Positions 9,788 to 18,688 of a DNA stretch of 64,000 nt are shown here, one piece after another (position 1 is the first letter of the stretch; each line of letters starts with the position of its first letter). The DNA comes from CAITWD01 sp963727285 (GTDB lineage: Bacteria > Actinomycetota > Thermoleophilia > Miltoncostaeales > Miltoncostaeaceae). The stretch is from NCBI GenBank assembly GCA_963727285.1, contig CAVSFF010000012.1:62001-126000 (forward strand), in the 5' to 3' direction. Under the pieces are notes generated by a model. It saw only the letters and a list, made by a program, of their open reading frames with translations, was not told where the DNA came from and made no database searches. The translations under genes and the position numbers were made by a program.

Positions 9788-10159
9788 CTAGGTGACGGGA
9801 ACGTATCCGGAGCACAGAATCCGAAGCCACGAGATCGTCTCGCCGTCGGTCTCGAAATAGGCCTGCTGCTCGATGAGGAACGGCCCGTCCGGCCGCTCAA
9901 CGCGGAAGCGGTAGGCGACCCGCTTGCGGGATCCGACCGTGCCGGTCTCGACGGCGACGATCTCGACAATGCGCCGCTCGGGCGAGAACCACGTTCCGAG
10001 CACCACCTCGTCGACAATCTCGTCAGGGTCAGTCGTTTCCCAGAACTTTGCGGGTGTCATGGCCCGGAAGTCGATGCCGGGCCGCATCAGGTCCTTGAGG
10101 GCGGCCGAGTCCTTTGTGCCGATAGCACGGGCAAAGCGCTCACCAACATGATCTGGCAT
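9788..10159 (-). CDS. SnoaL/NTF2-like protein
   Basis: A 123-aa protein with the NTF2/SnoaL pattern: helix VGERFARAIGTKDSAALKDL, MRPGIDFRAMTP, then strands RVAYRFRVER, FLIEQQAYFET and ISWLRILCSGY. Such folds serve as small cyclases, isomerases or ligand-binding proteins. The active site cannot be assigned. A stand-alone gene; ATG 10159 is the natural family start. Confidence 0.8.
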   Translation of the reverse strand: MPDHVGERFARAIGTKDSAALKDLMRPGIDFRAMTPAKFWETTDPDEIVDEVVLGTWFSPERRIVEIVAVETGTVGSRKRVAYRFRVERPDGPFLIEQQAYFETDGETISWLRILCSGYVPVT

Positions 10160-10356
10160 GTGAAGCCCCTTCGATGCGGAGGGTGGTCGGTGCGCCGCGG
10201 GCGCACGTTGCGGCGATGTGGGCGACCGTCCGACCGTCGCGAACCGGCGGGCGTCCGCGCGGGCGCGGCAGGCGCCGGATGCCTCACCGCGGCAGACCGG
10301 AAGGCGACGCGGGTGTCATCGCGTCCGGTCCCCGACGCCGGGTCGCGGAACACCGA

Positions 10357-10740
10357 CTACGCGCGCCGTCGACGCGACCAAATGCGCGCCAGCACACGAA
10401 TCGTCGCCAAGCCTGCCAGGGCGATGAGGGTGGCATTGACCGCCGGAACCCACCGGACCTGGTCGCCTTTGACGACGTAAGCCCCGATCGGCATGATCAG
10501 GCCGCCGAAGCCGCCGCCGACACCGGTCTGGTCCCCGGCCCCGGCAACACCATCGGCACCAGTCGCTGATGCCGGGTCGCTGCCGTCGGACGCCGGTATC
10601 GGTCCCTGGCCGCCCCCACCGCCTCCGGCAACCAACGCCACCGGAATGACGAGCAATCCATCACGCTCGTAGGCGGCGCCGAAGGCTCGACGGACCGACA
10701 AGTTGTCGCCGATCCTGCTCGTCAGTTCACGGACATCCAT
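10357..10740 (-). CDS. GerW/YtfJ family spore-protein-like membrane-anchored protein
   Basis: A 127-aa protein. The N-terminal helix (RIGDNLSVRRAFGAAYERDG) leads into LLVIPVALVAGGGGGG, a glycine loop and GGFGGLIMPIGAYVVKGDQV, the GerW (YtfJ) core. One C-terminal transmembrane helix follows (ATLIALAGLATIRVLARIW) with a basic tail. Start ATG 10740 has a GGAAGG/AGGTGG-type ribosome site. In Bacillus the family is linked to spore germination; in non-sporing actinobacteria its role is unknown. Same strand as the glycosidase gene upstream, with about a 210-nt gap. Confidence 0.75.
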   Translation of the reverse strand: MDVRELTSRIGDNLSVRRAFGAAYERDGLLVIPVALVAGGGGGGQGPIPASDGSDPASATGADGVAGAGDQTGVGGGFGGLIMPIGAYVVKGDQVRWVPAVNATLIALAGLATIRVLARIWSRRRRA

Positions 10741-10951
10741 CTTCGGCCACCTGCCTTCCAGTTCCGGGCGGCCCGATCTCGACGTCGGGCCTTGTCCGTC
10801 TAGCAATAGTCCGTCTCGTCGACGGCGGCAAGTCTCCGGCGGCGGTCGTGTCCGCACGGCCGTGTCCCCGCTGGACGCGGAGCAACGGGGCAGGCCTGCC
10901 TGGGCGTGCCCGTCCGACGTGCGTGGCGACGGCCGCGTCAGGCGGCCGCAC

Positions 10952-12763
10952 TCACCCGCGGCCCCGCGGCGCGCGCGCCAGGGCGATTGGCTCGGTCAAG
11001 CCGTGCGCCCCGACGGCGGTCGTCGCGGTCACGGTGACGGTCGCCCCGCCGGACACCAGGCCGCGTCCGTGGCGCTGGTTCCACACCACGGCGTGCGAAC
11101 CCGCGCCAAGTCGCCGTCTGAACAGCGGCACCGCAAGCAGGCGACCGCCGCGGGTCGTGATGCGCACGGTGACCGTGGCGGCCCGGGTGAGTCGAAAGGC
11201 GATCTGCTCGCGTGGCGCACCCCGGCGACGCACCCGTCGCGCCACGAGATGCCCCAGCGAGCGGTCCACGACGACGACCTGCGTGTTGCGCGAGATGGCA
11301 CCCCTCGTGGTCGTCAGCGTTGCCGCCAGGCGGTATGAGCCGTCGGGGATGCCGAGTCGCCCCGGATCGAGACCGACCGTCGTCGGCACGGCGGCCACCG
11401 CGCCGTCAAAGAGCGTCAGCGAACGCCGGTGTGCCGCGCCGAGTGTGACCACCAGCGTTCCGGGGCTTGGGACCGTGATGGCGGCGCGCGCGGCATCGTC
11501 GACACCGTCGCCGTTGGGCGAGATCGGCGCCGCCAGCCGGCTCACCCGCACGCCGGCATAGCGCACGACCGCCGCAGTGCTGATCGGCCGAGGAGACCGC
11601 CACGGCATCACATCGGCGCCGTTGACAATCATTTGACTGCTGCCGCCCGAGTCCATGGCGATCGCGGTGCGTGCGCCCAAGCCGGCCATCAAGTCCGCCT
11701 GCTGCGGCACCGTGATCCCCGGGCTCCCCTGTCCGGGGCCCTCGGCCGTCACCAGCAGGTCGATGCCGCTGGCGGTCTGTCCGATTGCGGTCCGCTGGGA
11801 ACGCGGTGCGAGCTGGCCGCGGACAAACCCTTCTCCGGCGCTGTGGACCGCGTGGCCGCCGACCACAATTGCCGGCCCGCCGCCAAGCGCCTGGGTCCCC
11901 GGGGCGACTCCGCTGATGGGGACCTGGATCGCGACGCGCGCACCGATCGGCAGACGCGCAGCGATCGACGTCGCGGCCGGTCCGACGCCGGTCAGGACAA
12001 GGTCGCCGGCCGGAATCGGGGTGCCTCGGGCGGTCGAGTTGGCGACAACGGTTCCCGCGCGCACCTGGTTCGGCTCCAACAGCCCGGGATTGTCCGGTGC
12101 GATCGTCGCGGAAGCCTCCACAGTGGGCGCACGGCCCGCGGTACCGGCGGGCAGCCGCGCCGGCAGCGGCGCAATGGCCCGACCGTAGGCGGGGGTAAAG
12201 AGCATGACCTCGCTGGGATAGACCGCGGGTTGATTCAGGCCGGCGATCGTTCCCGTCGTCGCCAGCGCCGACCCGTCGCTTGCGACCGGTGTCCAGGACG
12301 CGGCCAGGCGCACACGGGCAAGCGTCAGCAGACCCGACGGGTCCATCAGCAGCGCGCTGCGCAGCGGGTTCGGGGTGCTCGCCAGACCCTGCCCGGAGGT
12401 GATCGTCAGGCCGCTGGGGTACGCCTGAGCAAAGTTGAAGAAATCACCGTTGACGCTGGCGACTGCGCCGTCGGGCGCCAGGGTACGCGTCGCCCGGGCG
12501 AGATCACCACGGGCACCGGCGGCTCCCGCGACGAACACCGGCTGGAGCGTGGTGAGCCCACCGGGAGCGACACGAAGAACGTGGATGACCTCTCCGCCGG
12601 CGAGCACCTGGCGCTGATACGTGACCCCTGGCGCGAGCGTCTGGACCGCGGGGACCGGCAGTGGGATCGCGCTGATGCCCGCCGCGGCCGCCGCCGGCAT
12701 CAGCATTGCTGCCGAGGCTGCCGCACCGAGCGCCCACCACAATGGAGGACGAACCACATTCAC
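10952..12763 (-). CDS. Secreted phosphodiester glycosidase-family (NAGPA/DUF2233) protein
   Basis: About 603 aa from GTG 12763 (start uncertain; GTG 12757 also possible). A hydrophobic signal segment (WWALGAAASAAMLMPAAAAA) precedes a long extracellular region. The NAGPA core is visible: ASVNGDFFN in the N-terminal half, LGGGPAIVVGGHAV, then RTAIGQT, GIDLLVTAEG and AIAMDSGGSSQMIVNG. These match the phosphodiester N-acetylglucosaminidase-like fold that removes sugar phosphodiester caps, probably at the cell wall. The last 200 residues look like a FlgD-type Ig fold (ISPNGDGVDDAAR). The next gene, divergent, encodes a wall hydrolase. Confidence 0.8.
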   Translation of the reverse strand: MNVVRPPLWWALGAAASAAMLMPAAAAAGISAIPLPVPAVQTLAPGVTYQRQVLAGGEVIHVLRVAPGGLTTLQPVFVAGAAGARGDLARATRTLAPDGAVASVNGDFFNFAQAYPSGLTITSGQGLASTPNPLRSALLMDPSGLLTLARVRLAASWTPVASDGSALATTGTIAGLNQPAVYPSEVMLFTPAYGRAIAPLPARLPAGTAGRAPTVEASATIAPDNPGLLEPNQVRAGTVVANSTARGTPIPAGDLVLTGVGPAATSIAARLPIGARVAIQVPISGVAPGTQALGGGPAIVVGGHAVHSAGEGFVRGQLAPRSQRTAIGQTASGIDLLVTAEGPGQGSPGITVPQQADLMAGLGARTAIAMDSGGSSQMIVNGADVMPWRSPRPISTAAVVRYAGVRVSRLAAPISPNGDGVDDAARAAITVPSPGTLVVTLGAAHRRSLTLFDGAVAAVPTTVGLDPGRLGIPDGSYRLAATLTTTRGAISRNTQVVVVDRSLGHLVARRVRRRGAPREQIAFRLTRAATVTVRITTRGGRLLAVPLFRRRLGAGSHAVVWNQRHGRGLVSGGATVTVTATTAVGAHGLTEPIALARAPRGRG

Positions 12764-13052
12764 GACGTGATGCGACCACAGGTGGCGACGACCCGCAAGC
12801 GGGGGCCTCGCGGCGGGAAGCGACTTTACGCATTGCTGATGTTCTGCTGTCCTCGCGGCAGCCGGCTCACCGAGGCCACCGCGTCGCACCGGAGACCCCG
12901 AATCGATGCCCGCGACGCTCGTAAAAGAATTGCGAGGGCCCTCAGTCGCGGTCCCTGCCGCGCCGATCTATCCAAGTATCGGGCCACGAGAGGCGCGGGG
13001 GCATACGCTGCCGCCGGGTCTGGCCGAATCTCCGCACCTGGCGAGGTCGTCG

Positions 13053-14124
13053 ATGGACGCCGTTCCCACTTCGGGTCGGGCCGTGATCGCCGGAGTCATT
13101 GGCGCAGCTCTCGCGATCGCCGCCGGACCCCTGACACCTGCAGCTCCCGCAGCGACCGCGACGGGCGGCGCGATGGTGAGGGTGACGCCCGGCGAGACGC
13201 TCAGTGCCATCGCGGCCCGGGTCCACAGCTCCGTTGCCCAGTTGGCGGCCGCCAACGGCATCCGCAACCCCAACCTCGTCGTCGCAGGGCAAGTGCTGCG
13301 CGTCCGGGCTCCGGGCGCCGCCGCCGGACCGGGCAATCGGCGTGACCGTGCGGATCGCGCGCCGGCGAGACGCTCAGCGCGATCGCGCCCGCCTCCACAC
13401 GACGGTTGCCCAGCTTGCCGCCATCAACGGACTGTGAGCAACCCGAACATGGTCATCGCGGGGCAGGTCCTGCACGTCGCGGGTGCCGGCGGTGTCGGGA
13501 GCGGCCGGACCGGCATCGTCGGCAACGGTGACGGTCGCGCCCGGCGAAACGCTCGCTGCGATCGCCGCCCGGGCACACACGAGTGTGGCCCAATTGGCAG
13601 CCGTAAACGGACTGCGCAACCCGAACATCATTTACGCCGGCCAGGTCCTGCAACTGTCGCCGGCAGGTTGGACTGCGTCCGCCGGCTCACTCCCGACCGC
13701 CCTTGTCGGACATCCCGGTCGCGTCATACTCCGCGCCGACTTCCTGCAATCCGCGCGCACCTACGGCGTGGCACCGCGTCTGCTTGAAGCGTTGTGCTGG
13801 TGGGAATCGGGATGGCAGCAGAGCGCCGTCTCGTCGACAGGCGCGATCGGCATCTGCCAGGTGGAGCCGCAGACGGCGGCGTACGTAAACACGTCGCTCG
13901 TGCACGGTCGCGCCCTGAACGTCCACTCGGCCGCCGACAACATCGCGATGGCGGCGGCGCTCCTGCATCGTCTCTTCTTCGAGGCGAACGGCAACGCGAA
14001 TCTCGCCATCGGGGGCTACTACCAGGGACTCCCGTCGATCACGCACACGGGAATGCTTCCGGAGACGCGGAATTACGTGCGCGGGATTCGGGCGACGACC
14101 TCGATCTTTCCGTCGGGCGGGTAA
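13053..14124 (+). pseudogene. Secreted LysM x3 / SLT-type lytic transglycosylase, frame broken
   Basis: Composite of about 350 aa: signal helix (VIAGVIGAALAIAAGPL), three LysM repeats and a C-terminal transglycosylase-like domain (LEALCWWESGWQQSAVSSTG, with catalytic-type Glu and GAIGICQVEP). LysM 1 (13175-13310) and 3 (13525-13660) are intact. LysM 2 (13340-13480) is complete only if about four single-base changes are corrected: shifts fall near 13320, 13350, 13385 and 13430, with another near 13490. The reading frame passes 0-1-2-1-0-1. It should bind and cut peptidoglycan outside the cell. ATG 13053 has GAGG upstream. The damage is confined to the LysM repeats, which suggests consensus error in repeated sequence or very recent decay. 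Confidence 0.7.
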
Positions 14125-14147
14125 ACCCGCGGCAGTCGGACATCCGC

Positions 14148-14165
14148 CACCCCGCCGGCGGGGTG
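14148..14165 (+). terminator. Palindromic terminator candidate
   Basis: Perfect 18-nt palindrome CACCCCGCCGGCGGGGTG, 24 nt after the LysM gene stop; would fold as a strong GC hairpin. No U-tract. Confidence 0.45.
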
Positions 14166-14287
14166 CCCGAGACCTCGGACCCCGACGGGTGGTCTGGCGC
14201 CCATGGCGTGCCGATATCCGCTCGGCGCGCTCTGGGACCGGGCGCAGGCGGTCGTCGATCACCGCGCCGACCAAGCACAATGAGCGC

Positions 14288-15127
14288 ATGCACACGCAGA
14301 CAGTCCTTGGCCTCGTGCTGGCAATGGCCTCGACAACCCTGATCAGCTTCGCGTACGTGCGCCAGCACGGCGCTGCTGCCGATCTTCCCAAGCTGTCGTT
14401 CCGCCACCCGCTCCACTCGGCAAAACTGCTCCTGACGAGCCGCGCGTGGTTGTTCGGCTTCGCCATGGAGTCGGGCGGATTCGTTCTCTATGTGGCCGCC
14501 CTGGCGCTGGCCGAACTGACGCTCGTGCAGAGCGTCGCAGCCGGCGGTGTCGGCATTCTCGCGGTGGCCGCCGCGCGGGTGGAACACCGCAGGCTCACCC
14601 GACGTGAAGCGATCGGCGCGACGCTCGCCATGAGCGGGCTGGTGTTCCTGGCGGTCTCGCTGATCGGCGGATCCGACCACGGCTCGCAGCCGCCACTCGG
14701 CGAGATCGCGCTGTGGCTGGGCGCGACCACGGCGGTAGCGATCCTCGCGCTCGCGGGCCGCCACACGATCCTCCGGGATGGCGTCGCCTACGGGGTCGCC
14801 GGCGGACTCTTCTTTGCCGCCGGCGATATCTGCACCAAGCTCGCGACGGCAGGCGGCGTCTGGTTCCTGATGGTGTTCCCGCTGATCGCCGGTTATCTGC
14901 TCGGCACCTCGTTGCTGCAGATCGGCTACCAAAGCGGCGCGGCACTGACCGTCGCGGGCATCGCCACCCTCCTGACCAACGCGCTGCCGATCGCGGCGGG
15001 GACCGTCCTCCTGGGTGAGTCCGTGCCCAACGGCGCGCTCGGCGTGATTCGGGTGCTCGCCTTTGCGACAGTCACGGCCGGTGCGATCGTTCTGGCGCGG
15101 CCGAAAGGGGAGGACCGCCGTGAGTGA
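14288..15127 (+). CDS. DMT/EamA-like multi-helix membrane transporter
   Basis: A 279-aa integral membrane protein with about nine to ten hydrophobic helices in two similar halves, starting MHTQTVLGLVLAMASTTLIS. The second half (GLFFAAGDICTKLA, LTNALPIAAGTVLLGESVP) has the EamA/NIPA-type feel of drug/metabolite transporters. Substrate unknown. CACAAT at 14276-14281 sits six nt before ATG 14288, a possible leaderless promoter box. It converges on ilvD, with a hairpin between. Confidence 0.75.
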   Translation: MHTQTVLGLVLAMASTTLISFAYVRQHGAAADLPKLSFRHPLHSAKLLLTSRAWLFGFAMESGGFVLYVAALALAELTLVQSVAAGGVGILAVAAARVEHRRLTRREAIGATLAMSGLVFLAVSLIGGSDHGSQPPLGEIALWLGATTAVAILALAGRHTILRDGVAYGVAGGLFFAAGDICTKLATAGGVWFLMVFPLIAGYLLGTSLLQIGYQSGAALTVAGIATLLTNALPIAAGTVLLGESVPNGALGVIRVLAFATVTAGAIVLARPKGEDRRE

Positions 15128-15275
15128 CCACGGCCCGCACATCCTCAGGCGGCTGTCCCGAATGCGCCTCGGGGGCGGGCGCGGGTCCTTGGTCTCCCCA
15201 TCGACGCCGCCGTCGCGGCGCAGATACGTGCCCGAGCCTCACCCCCCCCCGGGCCACCGCGTCCTCACCGGTGAC

Positions 15276-15305
15276 GACGCGGTCGTCGGTCCCGCCGACC
15301 GCGTC
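15276..15305. terminator. Terminator hairpin between convergent genes
   Basis: Perfect 10-bp stem (15276-15285 with 15296-15305), 10-nt loop, between the DMT transporter and ilvD ends. Confidence 0.55.
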
Positions 15306-15355
15306 TGACGCCCCCCGGCCCCGATGGCGCGTCCGGCGGTGCCCCCCGCAGGTCG

Positions 15356-17251
15356 CTACCCGACCGTTGTCTGCTCGCTGCTGCGCGAAGCGGCGCTGAT
15401 CGCGCGCTCGATGGCATCCACGTCCCGGACCGCGCCGGTGTCCGCCGACGTCGCCATCGCGGCGTAGGCCCGGAGTGCCGGTGACACCGCGCGCTCCCGA
15501 TTCGCCGGTCGAAACCCGATGGTGGCCTCGAGATCGCTGCGCCGCTCGTCCAGTTCGTCGGACGCGACCTCGAGCTCGATCGTGCGCGCGGGAATGTCGA
15601 TCGAGATCATGTCCCCGGTGCGCACGAGGGCGATCGCGCCGCCCGAGGCGGCCTCCGGCGAGACGTGGCCGATCGACAGGCCGGAGGTCCCGCCCGAAAA
15701 GCGGCCGTCGGTAATGAGCGCGCAGGCCGTCCCGAGTCCCCTGCCCTTCAGGTAGGACGTCGGGTAGAGCATCTCCTGCATGCCGGGTCCGCCGCGGGGC
15801 CCCTCGTAACGGATGACCACCACGTCGCCGGGCGTCACCGTACCGTCGAGGATTGCGCCGACGGCCTGCTCCTGGGATTCGACGACGACGGCAGGTCCCC
15901 GGAACCGGAGGATCGACGCGTCGACCCCGGCGGTTTTAACGACACAGCCACGCTCCGCCAGGTTGCCGTACAACACCGCGAGCCCGCCGTCGGCCGAGTA
16001 GGCGTGTGCCACATCACGGATGCAGCCGTCGGCGGCATCGAGGTCGAGCGATTCCCAGCGCTCCGACTGCGAGAAGGCCTCGGGCGAGCGTCGGCAGCCG
16101 GGCGCCGCATGGAACAACTCGATGGCCGCCTCGGACGGGTGCGGTCCGCGCACGTCCCAGGTCTCGAGCCACCCGTCCATGGTCGGCGAGTGGACGGTGG
16201 TCACGTTCTCGTCGAGCAGGCCCCCGCGGCGGAGTTCGCCGAGGATCGCCGGCATGCCGCCCGCGCGATGGACGTCCTCCATCAGGTAGCTGCCGTTCGG
16301 CGCGACCTTGCAGATACACGGCACACGCTGTGACAGCGCGTCGATGTCCTTCATGGTGAAGGTGACGCCCGCCTCCTGGGCGGCGGCCAACAGGTGGAGG
16401 ACGGTGTTCGTCGATCCGCCCATCGCGATGTCGAGGGCCATGGCGTTCTCGAACGCGGCCCGGGTCGCGATCGACCGCGGCAGGGCAGTGGCGTCGTCCT
16501 CGTCGTAGAAGCGGTGCGCGAGCCGCACCGCGAGGGCGCCCGCGTCCTCGTAGAGGGCCTTGCGGGCGGTGTGCGTGGCCAGGACCGAGCCATTGCCCGG
16601 CAGCGCGAGACCCAGCGCCTCGGTCAGACAGTTCATCGAGTTCGCGGTGAACATCCCGGAGCAGGACCCGCATGTCGGACATGCGGCTTCCTCGATCCGG
16701 GACATGTCCTCGTCGCTGACGTCGTTGGCGACCGCGTCGGTGATCGCACTGATGAGGTTGATCCGCGTGCGGACCGAGCCGTCCACGAGCGTCGCCGTAC
16801 CGCCCTCCATGGGCCCGCCCGAGACGAACACGGTCGGGATGTTCAGGCGCAGTGACGCGTTGAGCATTCCCGGGGTGATCTTGTCGCAGTTGGAGATGCA
16901 CACCATCGCGTCGGCGCAGTGCGCGTTGACCATGTATTCGACGCTATCGGCGATGAGATCACGCGACGGCAACGAGTACAGCATGCCCCCGTGGCCCATC
17001 GCGATTCCGTCGTCGACGGCGATCGTGTTGAACTCGCGCGCGATGCCGCCGGCCGCATGGATCGCCGCACTCACGACCTCGCCGACCGGCTTGAGGTGGG
17101 TATGACCCGGCACGAACTGGGTGTACGAGTTCGCGACGGCGATGATCGGTTTGCCGAAGTCCTCGCGCGCGACGCCGGCCGCCCGCAGCAGGGCGCGGGC
17201 ACCGGCCATGTTGCGGCCGTGCGTGACGGTACGGGATCTCAGCGGCGGCAT
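15356..17251 (-). CDS. ilvD: Dihydroxy-acid dehydratase
   Basis: Fe-S dehydratase that converts 2,3-dihydroxy-isovalerate (or -3-methylvalerate) to the 2-oxoacid in valine, isoleucine and leucine synthesis. 631 aa, full length. The iron-sulfur cysteines are in CISNCDKITPGM and in CPTCGSCSGMFTANSMNC. The C-terminal half holds ITDGRFSGGTSG and VSPEAASGG, both conserved in IlvD/Edd. ATG 17251 (MPPLRSRTVTHGRNMAGAR) is the usual start. It lies 78 nt downstream of the DRE-TIM acyltransferase gene on the same strand, and the two may be co-transcribed. No ilvC/ilvB is nearby. Confidence 0.95.
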   Translation of the reverse strand: MPPLRSRTVTHGRNMAGARALLRAAGVAREDFGKPIIAVANSYTQFVPGHTHLKPVGEVVSAAIHAAGGIAREFNTIAVDDGIAMGHGGMLYSLPSRDLIADSVEYMVNAHCADAMVCISNCDKITPGMLNASLRLNIPTVFVSGGPMEGGTATLVDGSVRTRINLISAITDAVANDVSDEDMSRIEEAACPTCGSCSGMFTANSMNCLTEALGLALPGNGSVLATHTARKALYEDAGALAVRLAHRFYDEDDATALPRSIATRAAFENAMALDIAMGGSTNTVLHLLAAAQEAGVTFTMKDIDALSQRVPCICKVAPNGSYLMEDVHRAGGMPAILGELRRGGLLDENVTTVHSPTMDGWLETWDVRGPHPSEAAIELFHAAPGCRRSPEAFSQSERWESLDLDAADGCIRDVAHAYSADGGLAVLYGNLAERGCVVKTAGVDASILRFRGPAVVVESQEQAVGAILDGTVTPGDVVVIRYEGPRGGPGMQEMLYPTSYLKGRGLGTACALITDGRFSGGTSGLSIGHVSPEAASGGAIALVRTGDMISIDIPARTIELEVASDELDERRSDLEATIGFRPANRERAVSPALRAYAAMATSADTGAVRDVDAIERAISAASRSSEQTTVG

Positions 17252-17329
17252 CTGTGCACTCCTGCTCGTACGGTGTGGGGGCGGCCCGTTGCCACCGGCC
17301 GCCCCGTTGTCGTGATCGCAACCGGCACG

Positions 17330-18631
17330 CTATCCGACCGACACGCCCATGAGTTGTGCGACCTCCTCCCATTCGACGGCGGTCTGGCGTCCGGCATCGA
17401 ACTGTCCGGCGAGCTCGTCGTGAAGACGACGGAGCTCAGAGTCGTCCTTGGGCAGCTCGCGGCCGGTGTGCTGCTTGATCAGGAAGATCAACCCCGCGAT
17501 CCCCGAATCCTTGGTGAGACTGACCTCCAGCGGACGGCCGATCAGCGTCGGGACGTCGAAGGGCGCGTACATCGACCAGAACTTGTTGAGCCCGTCGGCG
17601 TGGATTCCCGCACGCGTCCGGTGCGCATCGCGTCCGTAGAGCGGATAGCGCGTGGCGACCGGCTCACCGAGCGTTGCGTACAGGTCCACCAGGTCGTTGA
17701 GCTCGGTGAAGTCGGGACGCTCGGGCCCGACGAGACCCATACCGATCAGATGCAACAGGACGCCTTCGAGCGGCGCGTTGCCCGTCCGCTCGCCCTTGGC
17801 GAGCAGGGTCCCGTTGATCACCGCGCAGCCGCTCATGACGGCCGCCAGGCAGTTGGCGACGATCAGGTGCGTGTCGTTGTGGGGATGGAACTCGAGCTGC
17901 TCGGCCGTCAGCCCTGCGGCCCGCAGGCGCCGCACCCACCGGGGAACGGACCTCGGCGATTCCACGTTCTCGTACGGGAGGCCGAGCCCCATCGTGTCGC
18001 AGATCCGAAACTTGGGTGCGACGCCCGCGGCGGCGCAGATCGTCTGCACGGCGTCGACAAACGGCAGCACGAACGCTTCGGGCGCCCGCGTGCAGTCCTC
18101 GAGATGCAGGCGCGGCCGCAACCCCGCGTCGAGGACGGCCCGAACGGCGTCGAGGTAGGTCTCGGCGGCGACGCGCCGGCCGCCGGGGGTGAACTTGTAG
18201 AACGTGTGAAAGTCGCTTGCCGAGGCGAGCATGCCCGTCTCCCGGACGCCGGCCTCGCGAACCAGATCCGCGTCCTTGCGCGTGGCGCGGATCCATGTGG
18301 TCGGCTCGATCGGGGCACCGTCACGAAAGCGTGCGACGGCTTCGCGGAGCATGTCGCGATCCGCGGGCCGATAGACAAAGAACTCGGCCTGGCGGATCGC
18401 GCCGCTGGTCCCGGTAAACGCGCACATGATCTCGTAGAGGCGGACGCCGTCCTCCACGGTGAGCGGCAGGCCGCCCTGCTGGCCGTCGCGGTGCGTGGTT
18501 TCGGTCGTCCAGGCCCGCTCGGGAAGGTCAGGAGGCCGCTCGGTCCAGAGGACGGCCGGAAAGTTGTCCCGCGGAAACGCGGCTTCGAACAGGTCGGGCT
18601 GCTCGGGATCGTCGATCAGAAAGTTGCTCAT
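17330..18631 (-). CDS. DRE-TIM acyltransferase (isopropylmalate/homocitrate/Re-citrate synthase-like)
   Basis: A 433-aa enzyme of the HMGL-like superfamily that condenses acetyl-CoA with a 2-oxoacid. The loop TTETTHRDGQQGG carries the Arg-Asp pair of the DRE motif, and HPHNDTH is the metal-binding HxHND site. Family members with THRDGQQ include Re-citrate synthases and uncharacterised isopropylmalate synthase-like proteins. There is no C-terminal LeuA allosteric domain. It is divergent from a citrate synthase paralogue across a 57-bp gap and followed by ilvD. So either a branched-chain/2-oxoacid role or citrate synthesis is possible. Start ATG 18631 (MSNFLIDDPEQPDLF). Confidence 0.8.
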   Translation of the reverse strand: MSNFLIDDPEQPDLFEAAFPRDNFPAVLWTERPPDLPERAWTTETTHRDGQQGGLPLTVEDGVRLYEIMCAFTGTSGAIRQAEFFVYRPADRDMLREAVARFRDGAPIEPTTWIRATRKDADLVREAGVRETGMLASASDFHTFYKFTPGGRRVAAETYLDAVRAVLDAGLRPRLHLEDCTRAPEAFVLPFVDAVQTICAAAGVAPKFRICDTMGLGLPYENVESPRSVPRWVRRLRAAGLTAEQLEFHPHNDTHLIVANCLAAVMSGCAVINGTLLAKGERTGNAPLEGVLLHLIGMGLVGPERPDFTELNDLVDLYATLGEPVATRYPLYGRDAHRTRAGIHADGLNKFWSMYAPFDVPTLIGRPLEVSLTKDSGIAGLIFLIKQHTGRELPKDDSELRRLHDELAGQFDAGRQTAVEWEEVAQLMGVSVG

Positions 18632-18658
18632 GGACTCACGGTAGATCGGTGTTCTACG

Positions 18659-18686
18659 TTGATCAAGGTTGATTGATATAATCAAC
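18659..18686. promoter_or_regulatory. Operator-like inverted repeat and -10 box in divergent promoter
   Basis: Perfect inverted repeat GTTGATT-GATAT-AATCAAC at 18668-18686, preceded by the palindrome TTGATCAA at 18659-18666, which repeats the same half-site. A consensus TATAAT (18677-18682) lies inside it, six nt before the citrate synthase ATG, implying leaderless transcription. The site overlaps the promoter, so a bound protein would block or reshape it. The HTH of the adjacent citrate synthase is the obvious candidate ligand (inference). Confidence 0.6.
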
Positions 18687-18688
18687 TC

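Noticed and set aside
15240..15252. Run of nine C bases
   Set aside because: Intergenic and not at a regulatory position; no phase-variable gene is affected.
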